From: Ferrovaceae bacterium
GTDB taxonomy: Bacteria; Pseudomonadota; Gammaproteobacteria; Burkholderiales; Ferrovaceae
Assembly (NCBI GenBank): GCA_027311025.1
Contig: DAICZS010000019.1
Coordinates: 1-32,646, forward strand
Direction of reading: 5' to 3'
Length of the DNA: 32,646 nt
A program made the translations under genes and the position numbers. Shown piece after piece: positions 20,102 through 29,077 of the stretch. The stretch's first letter is position 1, and every line of letters starts with the position of its first letter. Below the pieces are notes generated by a model, which was not told the origin of the DNA, did not search any database, and saw only the letters and a program-made list of their open reading frames with translations.

Positions 20102-20893
20102 TCAACCCGCAAAGAGCCGCGCCAGAGCGGTCCCCGGATCAGGGGCGCGCATGAAGGCTTCGCCCACCAGAAAGCCATGCACGCCATGGCGGCGCATCTG
20201 CGCCACGTCATCCACCGAGGCAATGCCGCTTTCGGTAATCACCATGCGCCCGTCTGGCACCTGTTCGCGCAGCTGGAAGGTGGTTTCCAGGCGGGTTTCA
20301 AAAGTTTTGAGATTGCGGTTGTTGATGCCGATGAGCGGGGTGTCCAACGCCAGGGCCCGGGTCAGCTCGTCCTGGTCATGCACTTCCACCAGCACGGCCA
20401 ACCCCAGGGAGCGGGCCAGTCGGGCCAGCGCCTCCATCTCGGGCTGGGTGAGTGCCGCCACGATCAACAGCAGGGCATCGGCCCCCATGGCACGGGTTTC
20501 GAACACCTGGTAGGCATCCACGATGAAATCCTTGCGCAGTACCGGCAGTGCACAGGCCGCGCGGGCCGCCTGCAACGCTTCGACACTCCCCTGAAAATAA
20601 TCGCGGTCGGTGAGCACCGACAGGCAGGCAGCGCCATGGCGCTCGTAGCTGCGGGCAATCTCGGCAGGCCTGAAATCTTCCCGCAGCACTCCTTTGCTGG
20701 GGCTGGCTTTCTTGACCTCGGCAATGACCGCAGGCAATCCCTGGTCGAGACGGCGGCGCAGGGCCCCCACAAAATCCCTGGGCGGGACGGCGGCGCGCGC
20801 CGCCGTTTCCATGTCCTGCAGGGAAACCCGCGCCACGGCCGCAGCCACCTCGCGTCGCTTGGTGTCCACGATACGCTGCAGGATGTCGCTCAT
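20102..20893 (-). CDS. trpC: Indole-3-glycerol phosphate synthase
   Basis: Closes the indole ring from CdRP in tryptophan synthesis; a cytoplasmic (beta/alpha)8 barrel. The 263-residue protein has the catalytic segment [11 protein letters not shown], then [18 protein letters not shown] and VITESGI, all typical of TrpC. ATG 20893 overlaps the trpD stop (ATGA) and has GGAG 6 bases upstream; an in-frame ATG at 20905 is therefore rejected. It is the monofunctional form, not fused to TrpF. It is the last gene of the osmC-trpD-trpC run. Confidence 0.97.
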   Translation of the reverse strand: MSDILQRIVDTKRREVAAAVARVSLQDMETAARAAVPPRDFVGALRRRLDQGLPAVIAEVKKASPSKGVLREDFRPAEIARSYERHGAACLSVLTDRDYFQGSVEALQAARAACALPVLRKDFIVDAYQVFETRAMGADALLLIVAALTQPEMEALARLARSLGLAVLVEVHDQDELTRALALDTPLIGINNRNLKTFETRLETTFQLREQVPDGRMVITESGIASVDDVAQMRRHGVHGFLVGEAFMRAPDPGTALARLFAG

Positions 20894-21909
20894 GGGCGGC
20901 TCCATGCAATCAGGGCGTCCAGGCGCTGGCGGGCATGCCCCGCAGCGATGACCGACCGGGCGATGTCGATGCCCTCCCCCAGGTGGCGCGCGAGGCCTGC
21001 CACATAGATGGCAGCGCCAGCGTTCAACACCACGATTTCAAGCGCCGGCCCCGGCCTGTTGTCCAGGACCATTTCCAGCAACTCACGGGATTCCTGCGCA
21101 TTCTTGACCAGAATGCTGTTGAGCGGCGCCGGGGTCAGCCCCAGCGCCTTGGGGTCCAGCAGGTACTCGCTGATTTTGCCGTCCTTGAGTTCGGCCACAT
21201 GGGTTGGCCCCGACAGGGTGATTTCATCCAGGCCATCACTGCCATGCACCACCAGGGCATGCCGGCTACCCAATGCGTGCAGGACCCCGGCCAGGGTTCC
21301 CGTCAGGTGCGGGCTGAAGACCCCCAGCAGCTGGTTGGGGGCACCCGCCGGATTGGTAAGCGGCCCCAGCAGGTTGAACAGGGTGCGCACGCCCAGTTCC
21401 TTGCGCACCGGTGCTGAGTGCCGCATGGCTGTGTGGTGGTTGGGGGCGAACATGAAGCCCAGGCCAAATTTTTTCAACGATTCCGCCACCTTTTCCGGGG
21501 TGATGTCGACGACCCTGATTCCCAGGGCCTCCAGCACGTCGGCGCTGCCCGTGGTGGAAGACACCGATCGCCCGCCATGCTTGGCCACATGGGCGCCGGC
21601 AGCAGCCGTCACGAAAGCGGCGGTGGTGGAGATATTGAAGGTGTGCATGCCGTCCCCGCCCGTGCCGCAGGTGTCCACCACATGGGCAAGACCCGTTGCA
21701 TCCACCCGGGCCGACAGGCCACGCATCACTTCGGCTGCTGCCGCAAGCTCCGTAATGGTTTCACCCTTCGCGCGCAGGGCCGTGATGATGCCCGCCGTCT
21801 GGATGGGCGTGGTCACGCCTGTCATGATGCCGGTCATGACCGCCAGCATCTGCTCACGCGAAAGGTCGTTGCGCGCCAGCAGGGCGTTCAGGGCGTCCTT
21901 GGGCGTCAC
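20890..21909 (-). CDS. trpD: Anthranilate phosphoribosyltransferase
   Basis: Transfers phosphoribose from PRPP to anthranilate in tryptophan synthesis. The 339-residue protein carries the PRPP-site motif [15 protein letters not shown] near residue 85, the [21 protein letters not shown] segment near 115 and the [10 protein letters not shown] segment near 220. Length is standard. Its ATG overlaps the osmC stop and its stop overlaps the trpC start, both as ATGA. The anthranilate synthase genes trpE/trpG often found before trpD are not here; osmC takes that place. Confidence 0.97.
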   Translation of the reverse strand: MTPKDALNALLARNDLSREQMLAVMTGIMTGVTTPIQTAGIITALRAKGETITELAAAAEVMRGLSARVDATGLAHVVDTCGTGGDGMHTFNISTTAAFVTAAAGAHVAKHGGRSVSSTTGSADVLEALGIRVVDITPEKVAESLKKFGLGFMFAPNHHTAMRHSAPVRKELGVRTLFNLLGPLTNPAGAPNQLLGVFSPHLTGTLAGVLHALGSRHALVVHGSDGLDEITLSGPTHVAELKDGKISEYLLDPKALGLTPAPLNSILVKNAQESRELLEMVLDNRPGPALEIVVLNAGAAIYVAGLARHLGEGIDIARSVIAAGHARQRLDALIAWSRP

Positions 21910-22328
21910 GCGGCCACTTCCCGGATTTCAAAATCGTGGGTCAATTCGGCCGTCTTGGCCAGCATGATGCTGGCCGAGCAATACTTGTCAGCCGACAGGT
22001 TGATGGCCCGACTGACCAGTTCCGGCTTGAGGTTGCGCCCCGTCACGATGAAGTGAAAATGGATTTTGGTGAACACCTTGGGGTCAGCGTCGGCCCGCTC
22101 GGAAGTCAGTTCCACCACGCAATCGGTCACGTCCGCCCGCGAACGCTTGAGAATCAGCACCACGTCAAAAGCGGTGCAGCCCCCCGCCCCGATCAGCATG
22201 GCTTCCATGGGGCGCACCCCGAGGTTGCGCCCGCCTGCCTCCGGCGCGCCATCCATCAGAAAGGTGTGCCCGCTGCCGCTCTCTCCCAGAAAACTCATCC
22301 CTTCCACCCACTTCACGCGCGCTTTCAT
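21906..22328 (-). CDS. OsmC/YhfA family protein (possible thiol peroxidase)
   Basis: A 140-residue OsmC-fold protein. Many members reduce organic hydroperoxides with a redox Cys pair. Both cysteines are present: C51 in [10 protein letters not shown] and C117 in [10 protein letters not shown]. The sequence is closest in style to the YhfA branch, whose role is less clear. A GGGGAA run precedes the ATG and a good sigma-70 promoter lies just upstream, so it is the promoter-proximal gene for trpD and trpC. It is divergent from rplM. Confidence 0.88.
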   Translation of the reverse strand: MKARVKWVEGMSFLGESGSGHTFLMDGAPEAGGRNLGVRPMEAMLIGAGGCTAFDVVLILKRSRADVTDCVVELTSERADADPKVFTKIHFHFIVTGRNLKPELVSRAINLSADKYCSASIMLAKTAELTHDFEIREVAA

Positions 22329-22355
22329 GCCCTTCCCCAGGATTCAGAATTGCCC

Positions 22356-22384
22356 ATTATAGCCAGCCCGGCCCTTGATTTGAA
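22356..22384 (-). promoter_or_regulatory. Sigma-70 promoter for osmC-trpD-trpC
   Basis: On the minus strand TTCAAA (22384-22379) and a consensus TATAAT (22361-22356) are 17 bases apart. Transcription would begin about 20 bases before the osmC ATG. Confidence 0.7.
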
Positions 22385-22391
22385 ATGCGGA

Positions 22392-22421
22392 TTGACAGGC
22401 TGGCCGGGGCAGCACTATAAT
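22392..22421 (+). promoter_or_regulatory. Consensus sigma-70 promoter for rplM-rpsI
   Basis: Perfect TTGACA (22392-22397) and perfect TATAAT (22416-22421) with an 18-base spacer. The start would be near 22428, leaving a leader of about 27 bases. Such strength fits ribosomal protein genes. Its -35 box lies 7 bases from the -35 box of the divergent osmC promoter. Confidence 0.9.
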
Positions 22422-22454
22422 CACCGGCTCATTTCACTAAAGACCATTGCTGTC

Positions 22455-22883
22455 ATGAAAACCTTTTCCGCCAAGGCGCACGAAGTTCAACGCGACTGGT
22501 TTGTGGTTGATGCCACGGACCGCGTGCTCGGTCGCCTCGCCAGCCAGATCGCGCTTCGCCTGCGTGGCAAGCACAAAGCCATTTACACCCCCCATGTGGA
22601 CACGGGTGACTTCATCGTCGTGGTCAACGCCAAGAAAATCCGCGTGACCGGCAACAAGGGCGAAGACAAGATGTACTACCGCCACTCCGGTTATCCCGGC
22701 GGTATCTACGAAACCAACTTCAACAAGCTGCGTGCCCGTCATCCCTCACGTGTGCTGGAAAAAGCGGTCAAAGGCATGCTGCCCAAGGGTCCCCTGGGCT
22801 ATGCCATGATCAAGAAAATGAAGGTGTACGCCGGTGCCGAGCACCCACACGCGGCGCAACAACCCAAGCCCCTGGAAATCTGA
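22455..22883 (+). CDS. rplM: 50S ribosomal protein L13
   Basis: Large-subunit ribosomal protein. ATG 22455 gives the standard 142 residues starting [15 protein letters not shown] and containing [19 protein letters not shown] and [18 protein letters not shown]. The open frame reaches back to 21936, but that extension is antisense to osmC and unlike L13. No strong Shine-Dalgarno is present, only a weak AAAGA. rpsI follows after 7 bases, the usual pairing. Confidence 0.98.
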   Translation: MKTFSAKAHEVQRDWFVVDATDRVLGRLASQIALRLRGKHKAIYTPHVDTGDFIVVVNAKKIRVTGNKGEDKMYYRHSGYPGGIYETNFNKLRARHPSRVLEKAVKGMLPKGPLGYAMIKKMKVYAGAEHPHAAQQPKPLEI

Positions 22884-22890
22884 GGTTCCC

Positions 22891-23283
22891 ATGATCGGTG
22901 ATTATTACTATGGTACGGGCCGACGCAAAAGCGCCACGGCACGCGTGTTTCTCAAGGTAGGCTCCGGCAAGTTCGAAGTCAACGGCAAGACGCTGGAGCA
23001 GTATTTCTCCCGCGAAACCGGCCGCATGGTGGTGCGCCAGCCCCTTGAGCTCACCAACAACCTCAACGGTTTTGACATCCGCATCAACGTCATCGGTGGC
23101 GGCGAATCAGGCCAGGCCGGTGCCGTGCGCCATGGCATCACCCGGGCCCTGATCGACTTCAACCCGGAACTCAAAACCACGTTGAAACAAGCCGGTCTCG
23201 TCACGCGCGATGCGCGCGAAGTGGAACGGAAGAAAGTCGGCCTGCATAAAGCCCGTCGCCGCAAGCAGTTCAGCAAACGCTAA
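22891..23283 (+). CDS. rpsI: 30S ribosomal protein S9
   Basis: Small-subunit ribosomal protein whose C-terminal tail reaches the P-site tRNA. ATG 22891, with GAGG 5 bases upstream, gives 130 residues: [17 protein letters not shown] at the start and the basic tail [11 protein letters not shown] at the end. The frame extends upstream to 22834 inside rplM, but only this start gives normal S9. A terminator follows the stop. Confidence 0.98.
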   Translation: MIGDYYYGTGRRKSATARVFLKVGSGKFEVNGKTLEQYFSRETGRMVVRQPLELTNNLNGFDIRINVIGGGESGQAGAVRHGITRALIDFNPELKTTLKQAGLVTRDAREVERKKVGLHKARRRKQFSKR

Positions 23284-23302
23284 CCGCAGCAGCAACGACA
23301 TC

Positions 23303-23332
23303 AAAAGCCGGCTTTCATGCCGGCTTTTTTTT
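23303..23332 (+). terminator. Rho-independent terminator of rplM-rpsI
   Basis: AGCCGGC and GCCGGCT (23306-23312 with 23319-23325) pair around a 6-base loop, flanked by A bases upstream and eight T bases (23325-23332). It lies 20 bases after the rpsI stop. Confidence 0.93.
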
Positions 23333-23337
23333 ACCGT

Positions 23338-23343
23338 TATAAT
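23338..23343 (+). promoter_or_regulatory. Possible -10 box for argC
   Basis: A perfect TATAAT lies 29 bases before the argC ATG and directly behind the rpsI terminator. No good -35 stands 16-18 bases upstream, where the terminator hairpin sits; TTTCAT (23313-23318) would need a 19-base spacer. Confidence 0.4.
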
Positions 23344-23372
23344 GAATTTCAACACAGAGGCGGGAACAGATC

Positions 23373-24401
23373 ATGATCACGGCAGGCATTGTCGGTGGTA
23401 CGGGATATACGGGCGTAGAGCTGCTTCGTCTATTGGCGCAACACCCCGAGGTGCGCATCCAGGCCATTACTTCCCGCAAGGAAGCAGGGCAGCCCGTGGC
23501 CGAACTCTTCCCCAGCCTGCGCGGTCATGTTGACCTTGCCTTTTGCGACCCCGCCGAGGCCCACCTGGACCAGTGTGACCTGGTGTTCTTTGCCACCCCC
23601 AACGGCATCGCCATGCAGCAGGCACGCGAGCTGGTCAAGGCGGGGGTACGGGTCATCGACCTTGCCGCCGATTTTCGTATCAAGGACGTGGCCCTTTGGG
23701 AGCAATGGTATGGCATGAGCCACGCCTGCCCCGAACTGGTGGCGGAAGCAGTGTACGGCCTGCCAGAAATCAACCGCAGCGCCATTGCCAAAGCCCGCGT
23801 GGTGGCCAATCCGGGTTGTTATCCCACTGCCGTTCAACTGGGGTTTCTGCCCCTGGTGGAAGCCGGCGTGATCGATGTCGCCCATCTGATCGCAGACGCC
23901 AAATCGGGGGTCTCCGGGGCCGGGCGCAAGGCCGAAACCCACACCCTGTTTGCCGAAGCCAGCGACAATTTCAAGGCCTACGGTGTCGCCGGCCACCGGC
24001 ACTTGCCGGAAATCAGCCAGGGCCTGGGCCTCGCTGCGGGAAGCGCCGTGGGATTGACCTTCGTCCCGCACCTCACCCCCATGATTCGCGGCATCCACGC
24101 CACATTGTATGGACAGCTTCAGCGGAAAGTGGACCTGCAGGCGCTTTTTGAGGCCCGTTATGCCCATGAGCCTTTTGTCGACGTGCTGCCGCGCGGCAGC
24201 CATCCCGAAACGCGTTCCGTGCGCGCCTCCAATATGTGTCGCATTGCCGTGCACCAGCCCCAGGGGGGCAACACCGTGGTGGTGCTGTCCGCCATCGACA
24301 ACCTGGTCAAGGGGGCAGCCGGTCAGGCAGTACACAACATGAACCTGATGTTCGGGCTACCCGAAACCCTGGGGTTGACCCAGGTGCCCGTCATGCCCTG
24401 A
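23373..24401 (+). CDS. argC: N-acetyl-gamma-glutamyl-phosphate reductase
   Basis: NADPH-dependent reductase of arginine synthesis that acts directly after ArgB. The 342-residue protein begins with the nucleotide-binding [17 protein letters not shown] and has the catalytic cysteine C149 in NPGCYPTA. A substrate-site segment [10 protein letters not shown] and the motif [12 protein letters not shown] follow, typical of the class I (about 340-residue) form. GAGG lies 12 bases before the ATG. It is transcribed with erpA, which starts 45 bases downstream. Confidence 0.97.
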   Translation: MITAGIVGGTGYTGVELLRLLAQHPEVRIQAITSRKEAGQPVAELFPSLRGHVDLAFCDPAEAHLDQCDLVFFATPNGIAMQQARELVKAGVRVIDLAADFRIKDVALWEQWYGMSHACPELVAEAVYGLPEINRSAIAKARVVANPGCYPTAVQLGFLPLVEAGVIDVAHLIADAKSGVSGAGRKAETHTLFAEASDNFKAYGVAGHRHLPEISQGLGLAAGSAVGLTFVPHLTPMIRGIHATLYGQLQRKVDLQALFEARYAHEPFVDVLPRGSHPETRSVRASNMCRIAVHQPQGGNTVVVLSAIDNLVKGAAGQAVHNMNLMFGLPETLGLTQVPVMP

Positions 24402-24446
24402 GGGGTGTAGAATGGGTCTTATTGCCCTGTGAATACGGAGTTACTC

Positions 24447-24800
24447 ATGAATGCACCTACCGAAATGATGCCCGCCCCGCTGGTTTTTACGGATAGCGCC
24501 GCGGACAAGGTCAAGCAGTTGATTGACGAGGAAGGCAATTCCGACCTCAAGCTGCGCGTGTTCGTCACGGGCGGCGGCTGTTCGGGGTTTCAGTACGGGT
24601 TTACCTTTGAAGAAGCCCGCAATGACGATGACACGGTCATGGAAAAGAATGGCGTGTTCCTGCTGATCGACCCCATGAGCTACCAGTATCTGGTGGGCGC
24701 CGAGATCGATTACAAGGAAGACCTGGAGGGCGCCCAGTTCGTCATCCGCAACACCAACGCCACTTCCACCTGCGGCTGCGGTTCGTCCTTTTCAGCCTGA
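24447..24800 (+). CDS. erpA: Iron-sulfur cluster insertion protein
   Basis: A-type carrier that delivers Fe-S clusters to target enzymes. ATG 24447 is preceded by GGAG at 6 bases and gives 117 residues; a GTG at 24429 in the same frame is rejected. The three cluster ligands are present: C45 in [10 protein letters not shown], and C109 and C111 in TCGCGSSF, with the family spacing. Its 3' end overlaps the convergent Nudix gene by 9 bases. Orthology to ErpA rather than IscA rests on sequence style and its place after argC. Confidence 0.94.
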   Translation: MNAPTEMMPAPLVFTDSAADKVKQLIDEEGNSDLKLRVFVTGGGCSGFQYGFTFEEARNDDDTVMEKNGVFLLIDPMSYQYLVGAEIDYKEDLEGAQFVIRNTNATSTCGCGSSFSA

Positions 24801-25244
24801 CCCCCGACTTCTCCCCGGCAGTGAGGCAATGGCCTCACTGTTGGAGCGGGAAAAGCATTTTTGCGCTGCCTCCTGCCACGGTAACCACTGGTAACCCAGA
24901 TGCTCTCGCGGGGCCACCGTCACGGGTACCCGCTCAGGCACTTCAAGACCAAACACATGCTCGGTGTTGCGCGTCACGCCCGGTGCGTAACGATGGCGCC
25001 AGCGCAGATAGATGTCGTATTCGTTGGTCCAGTGCCAGTCCAACAGCAGATATTGCCGGGTATCGATGCCGGTTTCCTCACGGACTTCTCGCCGCGCCGT
25101 TTCTGCAAGCGGCTCGTCAGGGGCATCGCAGCTGCCGGTAACCGACTGCCAGAACCCCGGGGGCTCGGCCCGCTCCAGCAGCAACACGTCCAGCGCCGGC
25201 GTGTAGATCACCACCAGCACCGAGACGGGAATCTTGTAGGGCAT
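24792..25244 (-). CDS. nudB: Nudix hydrolase, dihydroneopterin triphosphate pyrophosphatase-like
   Basis: NudB removes pyrophosphate from dihydroneopterin triphosphate in folate synthesis. The 150-residue protein has the Nudix box REVREETGI at residues 52-60 with upstream Gly37 and Glu44. This is one residue longer between Gly and Glu than the textbook box, with VTGS before it as in NudB. The N-terminus [12 protein letters not shown] and the segment [11 protein letters not shown] also fit NudB. It starts 5 bases after the M16 protease stop, so the two are probably co-transcribed. NudB is likely; another Nudix specificity cannot be excluded. Confidence 0.88.
   Translation of the reverse strand: MPYKIPVSVLVVIYTPALDVLLLERAEPPGFWQSVTGSCDAPDEPLAETARREVREETGIDTRQYLLLDWHWTNEYDIYLRWRHRYAPGVTRNTEHVFGLEVPERVPVTVAPREHLGYQWLPWQEAAQKCFSRSNSEAIASLPGRSRGSG
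24819..24840. other. Perfect stem-loop in the erpA/nudB convergent junction
   Basis: CAGTGAGGC (24819-24827) and GCCTCACTG (24832-24840) form a 9-bp stem with a 4-base loop, inside the last codons of nudB and 19 bases past the erpA stop. No T run follows on the plus strand, so it may only block exonucleases or slow polymerase. Confidence 0.5.
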
Positions 25245-25249
25245 GCCGT

Positions 25250-27982
25250 TCAGCGCTTTTTGGGGAAATCGCCTGCCACCACCTCCACGAAGTGTTCCGG
25301 ATCCACGTAACGCGGCACGGTCTGGTTGACGGTTGCGGCATCCAGCGCCATCAGACGGGCATCGAGGTCGGCCACGAAATCCATGTTGCGGTGGTCGAAC
25401 AACAGTTTCGCCAGCAACCCGGCCAAAGCACCGTCCTGGGCCCGGGCCAGTTGTCGCGACTGCATCAGGGCAGACTGTCCCGCTTTAATTTCTTCGGGCG
25501 TGAAGCCGGAGCGTATTGCCTGCGTCATGACTTCGGCAAAGGCCTTTTCCAGCTTTTCACGGTTTTGCGGCGCATAGATGGCATAAGCCCCGAGCGTACT
25601 GTTGCGAACCTTGTCATTGAGTCGCAGGTAGGAACCCACGCCGTAACTCAGGCCTTCCTGCTGGCGGATGCGCATGGCAAGGCGGGAATTGAGAAACCCC
25701 TCGCCCAGGATGTAATTGCCCAGGGTCAGCGCCGGTGCATCCGGATCGCTGTCCATCAAGGGGATGGGCTCGCGCATCACAAAGACCGCATTGGCCTTGT
25801 CTGGCGTATCGATCTCGATCCGGCTGCCGGGGAAGGCCTTGTACTCATCCAGGACGACGGCATAGGGCTGCGGGCTGTTCCACCCGTCCAGCCCGGTCTT
25901 CAGGGCTTCCGTGATCGCAGCCGTATCAAAATCCCCCACCACGGCCACCTCGGCATGATTGGTACCGTAGAAGGCCTTGTAGAACGACCGCACCTGTTCC
26001 AGCGTCACCGCGTTGATGTCCTCTGCTGATTCGTCAAAGGTCCCGACATAACGGATATCGCCACGGGGATGGCGGTTGAAATAGCGGCCCAGGGCATTGG
26101 TGGCCCGGGTTTGGGGATCGCTGCGCCCCTCTTCGATCTCGGCCAGCGCCGCTGCACGCACCTGCTTGAATTCGCCTTCGGGAAATTGCGGGTCCTTGAG
26201 GATTCTGGCCACCAGCGCCAGGGTGGCCGGCAGGTTTTCACGCACCGTCTGGATGGAGATGCTGGCTCCTGTGGCGCTGCCGCCAAAGGACACCTGGGCC
26301 TTCAGTGCAGTAAACCGGTCCTGAATGGCTTCGCGCGACAGTCCGGCTGCCCCCTTGTCCAGCAGGGCGCCCACGAACTCGCCGATGCGTCCCTTGCCGT
26401 TGAGCGCCTCGGCCGTGCCAAAGTGCAGGTTGATCTGGGCATGAACCGTGGCGCCGCGTGTCTTTTTGGGCAACAGCGCCAGCTGCGTGCCGCCGGGCAG
26501 GGCCGTCCACTGGGTGCGTTTTTGAATGTTGCCCGGGGAGACGTCGAAGGTTTCGCCTGCGGCGAAATCAGGATTGCCGTGATAGCCCTGCAACTGCGCT
26601 TCGGCATCCACCCGCACCGGCGCCGGTGCCCGTTGGGGCACTGCCGTGGGCACGAAAATGCCCAGCGTGCGGTTGCTGGGGATGAGATAAGCCTCGGCCA
26701 CCCGTTCCACGTCGGCAGCCTTGACCTTGGCGAGGCGATCCCGGGTGAGGAAGAACAGGCGCCAGTCGCCGTTGGCAATGGCCGTGGACAGGGAAATGCC
26801 AAACTTTTCAGGGTCGTTGAAGGTCAGCTCGATGCCGTTGAGCAGGTTGGCGCGGGCCCGATTCACCTCCTCCTCCGTGACCGGTCGGGACTTCAGGTCT
26901 TCGAGGGTCTTGAGAAAGGCCTCGCGCACAGGCTCCATGGACTGGTCACGGCGCACGTCAGCCTGGAAGAAAATGACCCCCGGCTCATCCAGGTTAAAGT
27001 ATTCCGCAGCCGTGGCGGTGGCCAGCCCCGTCTCCACCAGGGCCTTGTGCAACCGGCCTGCAGGCGTGTCTCCCAACACCTGGGCCAGCACCTCAAAGGC
27101 AGCACTGTCAGGGCTTGCTGCTGCCACCGCGTGGTAGGCAGCCTCGATGTACTGCACGTCGCCCACGCGCCGCAGGGTTACCAGCCGTTCGCCATCCTGT
27201 ACGGGATCCAGCGTATAGGTGGGCTCCAGCACCCGTTTGGGTTTGGGAATCTTTCCAAAGGTGTCGGCAATGCGTGCCAGGGTCTGGGAAGGATCAAAGC
27301 TGCCGGCCACCACGAGGGTGGCATTATCTGGCTGGTAATACTTGCGATAGAAAGCCTGCAGGTGGGGGATGCTGACATTTTCCACGTCACTGCGGGCACC
27401 GATGGTGGATTTGCCGTAGTTGTGCCACTGAAAAGCTGCGGCCATCACCTTGTCCATCAGCACTTCGCTGGGCTCGTTTTCCCCGCTTTCCATTTCGTTG
27501 CGCACCACCGTCATTTCGCTGTCCAGATCCTTGCGCGCAATGAACGAGTGGACCATGCGGTCGGCCTCCATGCGCAAGGCCCAGTCGAGGTTGGACTGCG
27601 AGGCCGCAAAGGATTCGAAGTAGTTGGTACGGTCAAACCAGGTGGTGCCGTTGGGCCGCATCCCGCGTCGCGTCAGCTCGGCCGTGATGTCCTTATGCTG
27701 CGGCGTGCCCTTGAACATGAGATGCTCCAGCAAATGGGCCATGCCGGTTTCACCATAGCTTTCCATGCGCGAGCCCACGCGATAGGTGACGTTGACCGTG
27801 GTGGTGGGCTTGCCGGGATCAGGGGCAAGCAGCACCTGCATGCCGTTGGCGAGGCGGTATTCGGTAACGCCTTCTACCTGGGTGACCTGCGTCACGCCCG
27901 CAGGCAATGGCATCTTGTTTCCGGCCAGGACCGTGCAGGATACGACCAACAACCCCAGGGTGACCCATCGTTTCAGCACCAT
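25250..27982 (-). CDS. M16 family zinc metalloprotease, two-domain, exported
   Basis: Pitrilysin-like peptidase predicted to degrade peptides in the periplasm. The 910-residue protein starts with an export signal (WVTLGLLVVSCTVLAG). VVSC at 13-16 could be a lipobox, otherwise cleavage after VLA is likely. The inverted zinc motif HLLEH is at residues 83-87, with the third ligand E163 in NEMESGENE, 76 residues on. A second, non-catalytic M16 half fills about residues 500-910. The ATG at 27982 has GAGGAG 6 bases upstream. It is divergent from fmdB and followed by nudB. Confidence 0.94.
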   Translation of the reverse strand: MVLKRWVTLGLLVVSCTVLAGNKMPLPAGVTQVTQVEGVTEYRLANGMQVLLAPDPGKPTTTVNVTYRVGSRMESYGETGMAHLLEHLMFKGTPQHKDITAELTRRGMRPNGTTWFDRTNYFESFAASQSNLDWALRMEADRMVHSFIARKDLDSEMTVVRNEMESGENEPSEVLMDKVMAAAFQWHNYGKSTIGARSDVENVSIPHLQAFYRKYYQPDNATLVVAGSFDPSQTLARIADTFGKIPKPKRVLEPTYTLDPVQDGERLVTLRRVGDVQYIEAAYHAVAAASPDSAAFEVLAQVLGDTPAGRLHKALVETGLATATAAEYFNLDEPGVIFFQADVRRDQSMEPVREAFLKTLEDLKSRPVTEEEVNRARANLLNGIELTFNDPEKFGISLSTAIANGDWRLFFLTRDRLAKVKAADVERVAEAYLIPSNRTLGIFVPTAVPQRAPAPVRVDAEAQLQGYHGNPDFAAGETFDVSPGNIQKRTQWTALPGGTQLALLPKKTRGATVHAQINLHFGTAEALNGKGRIGEFVGALLDKGAAGLSREAIQDRFTALKAQVSFGGSATGASISIQTVRENLPATLALVARILKDPQFPEGEFKQVRAAALAEIEEGRSDPQTRATNALGRYFNRHPRGDIRYVGTFDESAEDINAVTLEQVRSFYKAFYGTNHAEVAVVGDFDTAAITEALKTGLDGWNSPQPYAVVLDEYKAFPGSRIEIDTPDKANAVFVMREPIPLMDSDPDAPALTLGNYILGEGFLNSRLAMRIRQQEGLSYGVGSYLRLNDKVRNSTLGAYAIYAPQNREKLEKAFAEVMTQAIRSGFTPEEIKAGQSALMQSRQLARAQDGALAGLLAKLLFDHRNMDFVADLDARLMALDAATVNQTVPRYVDPEHFVEVVAGDFPKKR

Positions 27983-28089
27983 GTACTACTCCTCGAAATG
28001 AACGGCAGGAAGGTTAATAGAGACGTTTTGCGCGCGCAGGTTCCCCAACCGCGAAGCCCTGGCCACTGGCAACCTTCAACCTCTTGATT

Positions 28090-28104
28090 TAGCATAATAT
28101 GCTA
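28090..28104. promoter_or_regulatory. AT-rich palindrome between M16 protease and fmdB (possible operator)
   Basis: TAGCATA and TATGCTA flank a single A: a perfect 15-base dyad in the 148-base divergent gap, 26 bases before the fmdB start. It contains TAATAT and TATGCT, which could act as -10 boxes in either direction, so a protein bound here could affect both genes. Function is inferred from symmetry and position only. Confidence 0.4.
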
Positions 28105-28130
28105 TCATTTCAGGTCTATGGGAGGTTTCA

Positions 28131-28445
28131 ATGCCTTTGTATGAATACCGCTGTCAGGCTTGCGGTAAGGAAATCGAAGTCCTGCAAAAAATTTCTGATG
28201 CCCCCCGGACGGAATGCCCGTCCTGTGGTCAGTCTGCGCTCATCAAAAAGGTCACTGCAGCTGGTTTTCAGTTGAAGGGGACGGGGTGGTACGTCACTGA
28301 TTTCCGCGGAGGGTCCGGCACCAGCACGCCAGCCCCCAAGACGGAGCCCGCCAAAACCACTGAACCTGCAGCGGCAACCCCGACCGCATCCCAGCCTGCC
28401 GAGTCCAAACCAGCCGAGACGGCCCCCCCTTCGGTCGCTTCCTGA
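28131..28445 (+). CDS. FmdB-type zinc ribbon protein
   Basis: Small putative regulatory or zinc-ribbon protein; the family's cellular role is not well defined. The 104 residues begin MPLYEYRCQACG and carry two CxxC pairs (C8/C11 and C29/C32) likely to bind zinc. The second half, from about residue 62, is a low-complexity Pro/Ala/Thr/Glu tail that looks disordered. GGAGG lies 5 bases before the ATG. Its stop shares one base with the next start (TGATG), so it is coupled to the DUF502 gene and probably to aspS. Confidence 0.92.
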   Translation: MPLYEYRCQACGKEIEVLQKISDAPRTECPSCGQSALIKKVTAAGFQLKGTGWYVTDFRGGSGTSTPAPKTEPAKTTEPAAATPTASQPAESKPAETAPPSVAS

Positions 28446-29050
28446 TGAAGCGCTATTTTCTGACCGGGATCGTCGTACTGATCCCGCTCGTCATCACGGT
28501 CTGGGTGTTGCGCCTCATCGTGGAGACGCTCGACCAGACCCTGTTTTTGCTGCCCGCGTCGCTGCGCCCCGAGGCGCTGGTCGGCATGCACATCCCTGGA
28601 CTGGGCGTACTGGTTGCCCTCCTGATCGTCATGGCCACCGGCATCGTCGCCGCCAACCTGTTGGGGCGACGCCTGCTCAAACTGGGTGAGGATCTCGTTG
28701 GCCGCATTCCCATCGTCAACAGCATCTACACGGGTGTCAAGCAGGTGAGCGACACCCTGTTTTCCGGTTCGGGGCAGGCTTTTCGCAAGGTGCTGCTGAT
28801 CCGCTATCCCCACGGCAACAGTTGGGCCATGGCCTTCCAGACCGGAATGCCCTCGGGCGAAGTGGCCGACAAGCTGGGAGCACCGCACGTCAGCGTATAC
28901 ATCCCCACGACGCCCAACCCCACCTCGGGATTCTTTCTCATGGTGCCGCGCAGCGACGTCATTGAGCTGGACATTTCGGTGGAAGACGCCCTGAAACACA
29001 TCATTTCCATGGGCGTCGTGCCGACGTCCAGCGATAATCCCCCTTCTTGA
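28445..29050 (+). CDS. DUF502 family inner-membrane protein
   Basis: A 201-residue membrane protein of unknown function. It has two hydrophobic helices, at about residues 5-27 and 52-76, followed by a soluble domain with the DUF502 signatures IPIVNSIYTGVKQVSDT and VYIPTTPNPTSGFF. It starts within the fmdB stop and lies 27 bases before aspS, a conserved trio in betaproteobacteria as far as I recall. No catalytic motif is visible. Confidence 0.93.
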   Translation: MKRYFLTGIVVLIPLVITVWVLRLIVETLDQTLFLLPASLRPEALVGMHIPGLGVLVALLIVMATGIVAANLLGRRLLKLGEDLVGRIPIVNSIYTGVKQVSDTLFSGSGQAFRKVLLIRYPHGNSWAMAFQTGMPSGEVADKLGAPHVSVYIPTTPNPTSGFFLMVPRSDVIELDISVEDALKHIISMGVVPTSSDNPPS

Positions 29051-29077
29051 ATCGAACCTATCAGAGATTGCAGAACC

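Noticed and set aside
21936-22454. Long N-terminal extension of the rplM frame
   Set aside because: It is antisense to osmC and lies upstream of the consensus promoter; L13 has 142 residues from ATG 22455.
24375-24413. TTGACC and TAGAAT as an erpA promoter
   Set aside because: The spacer would be 27 bases, too long for sigma-70; erpA may be transcribed with argC.
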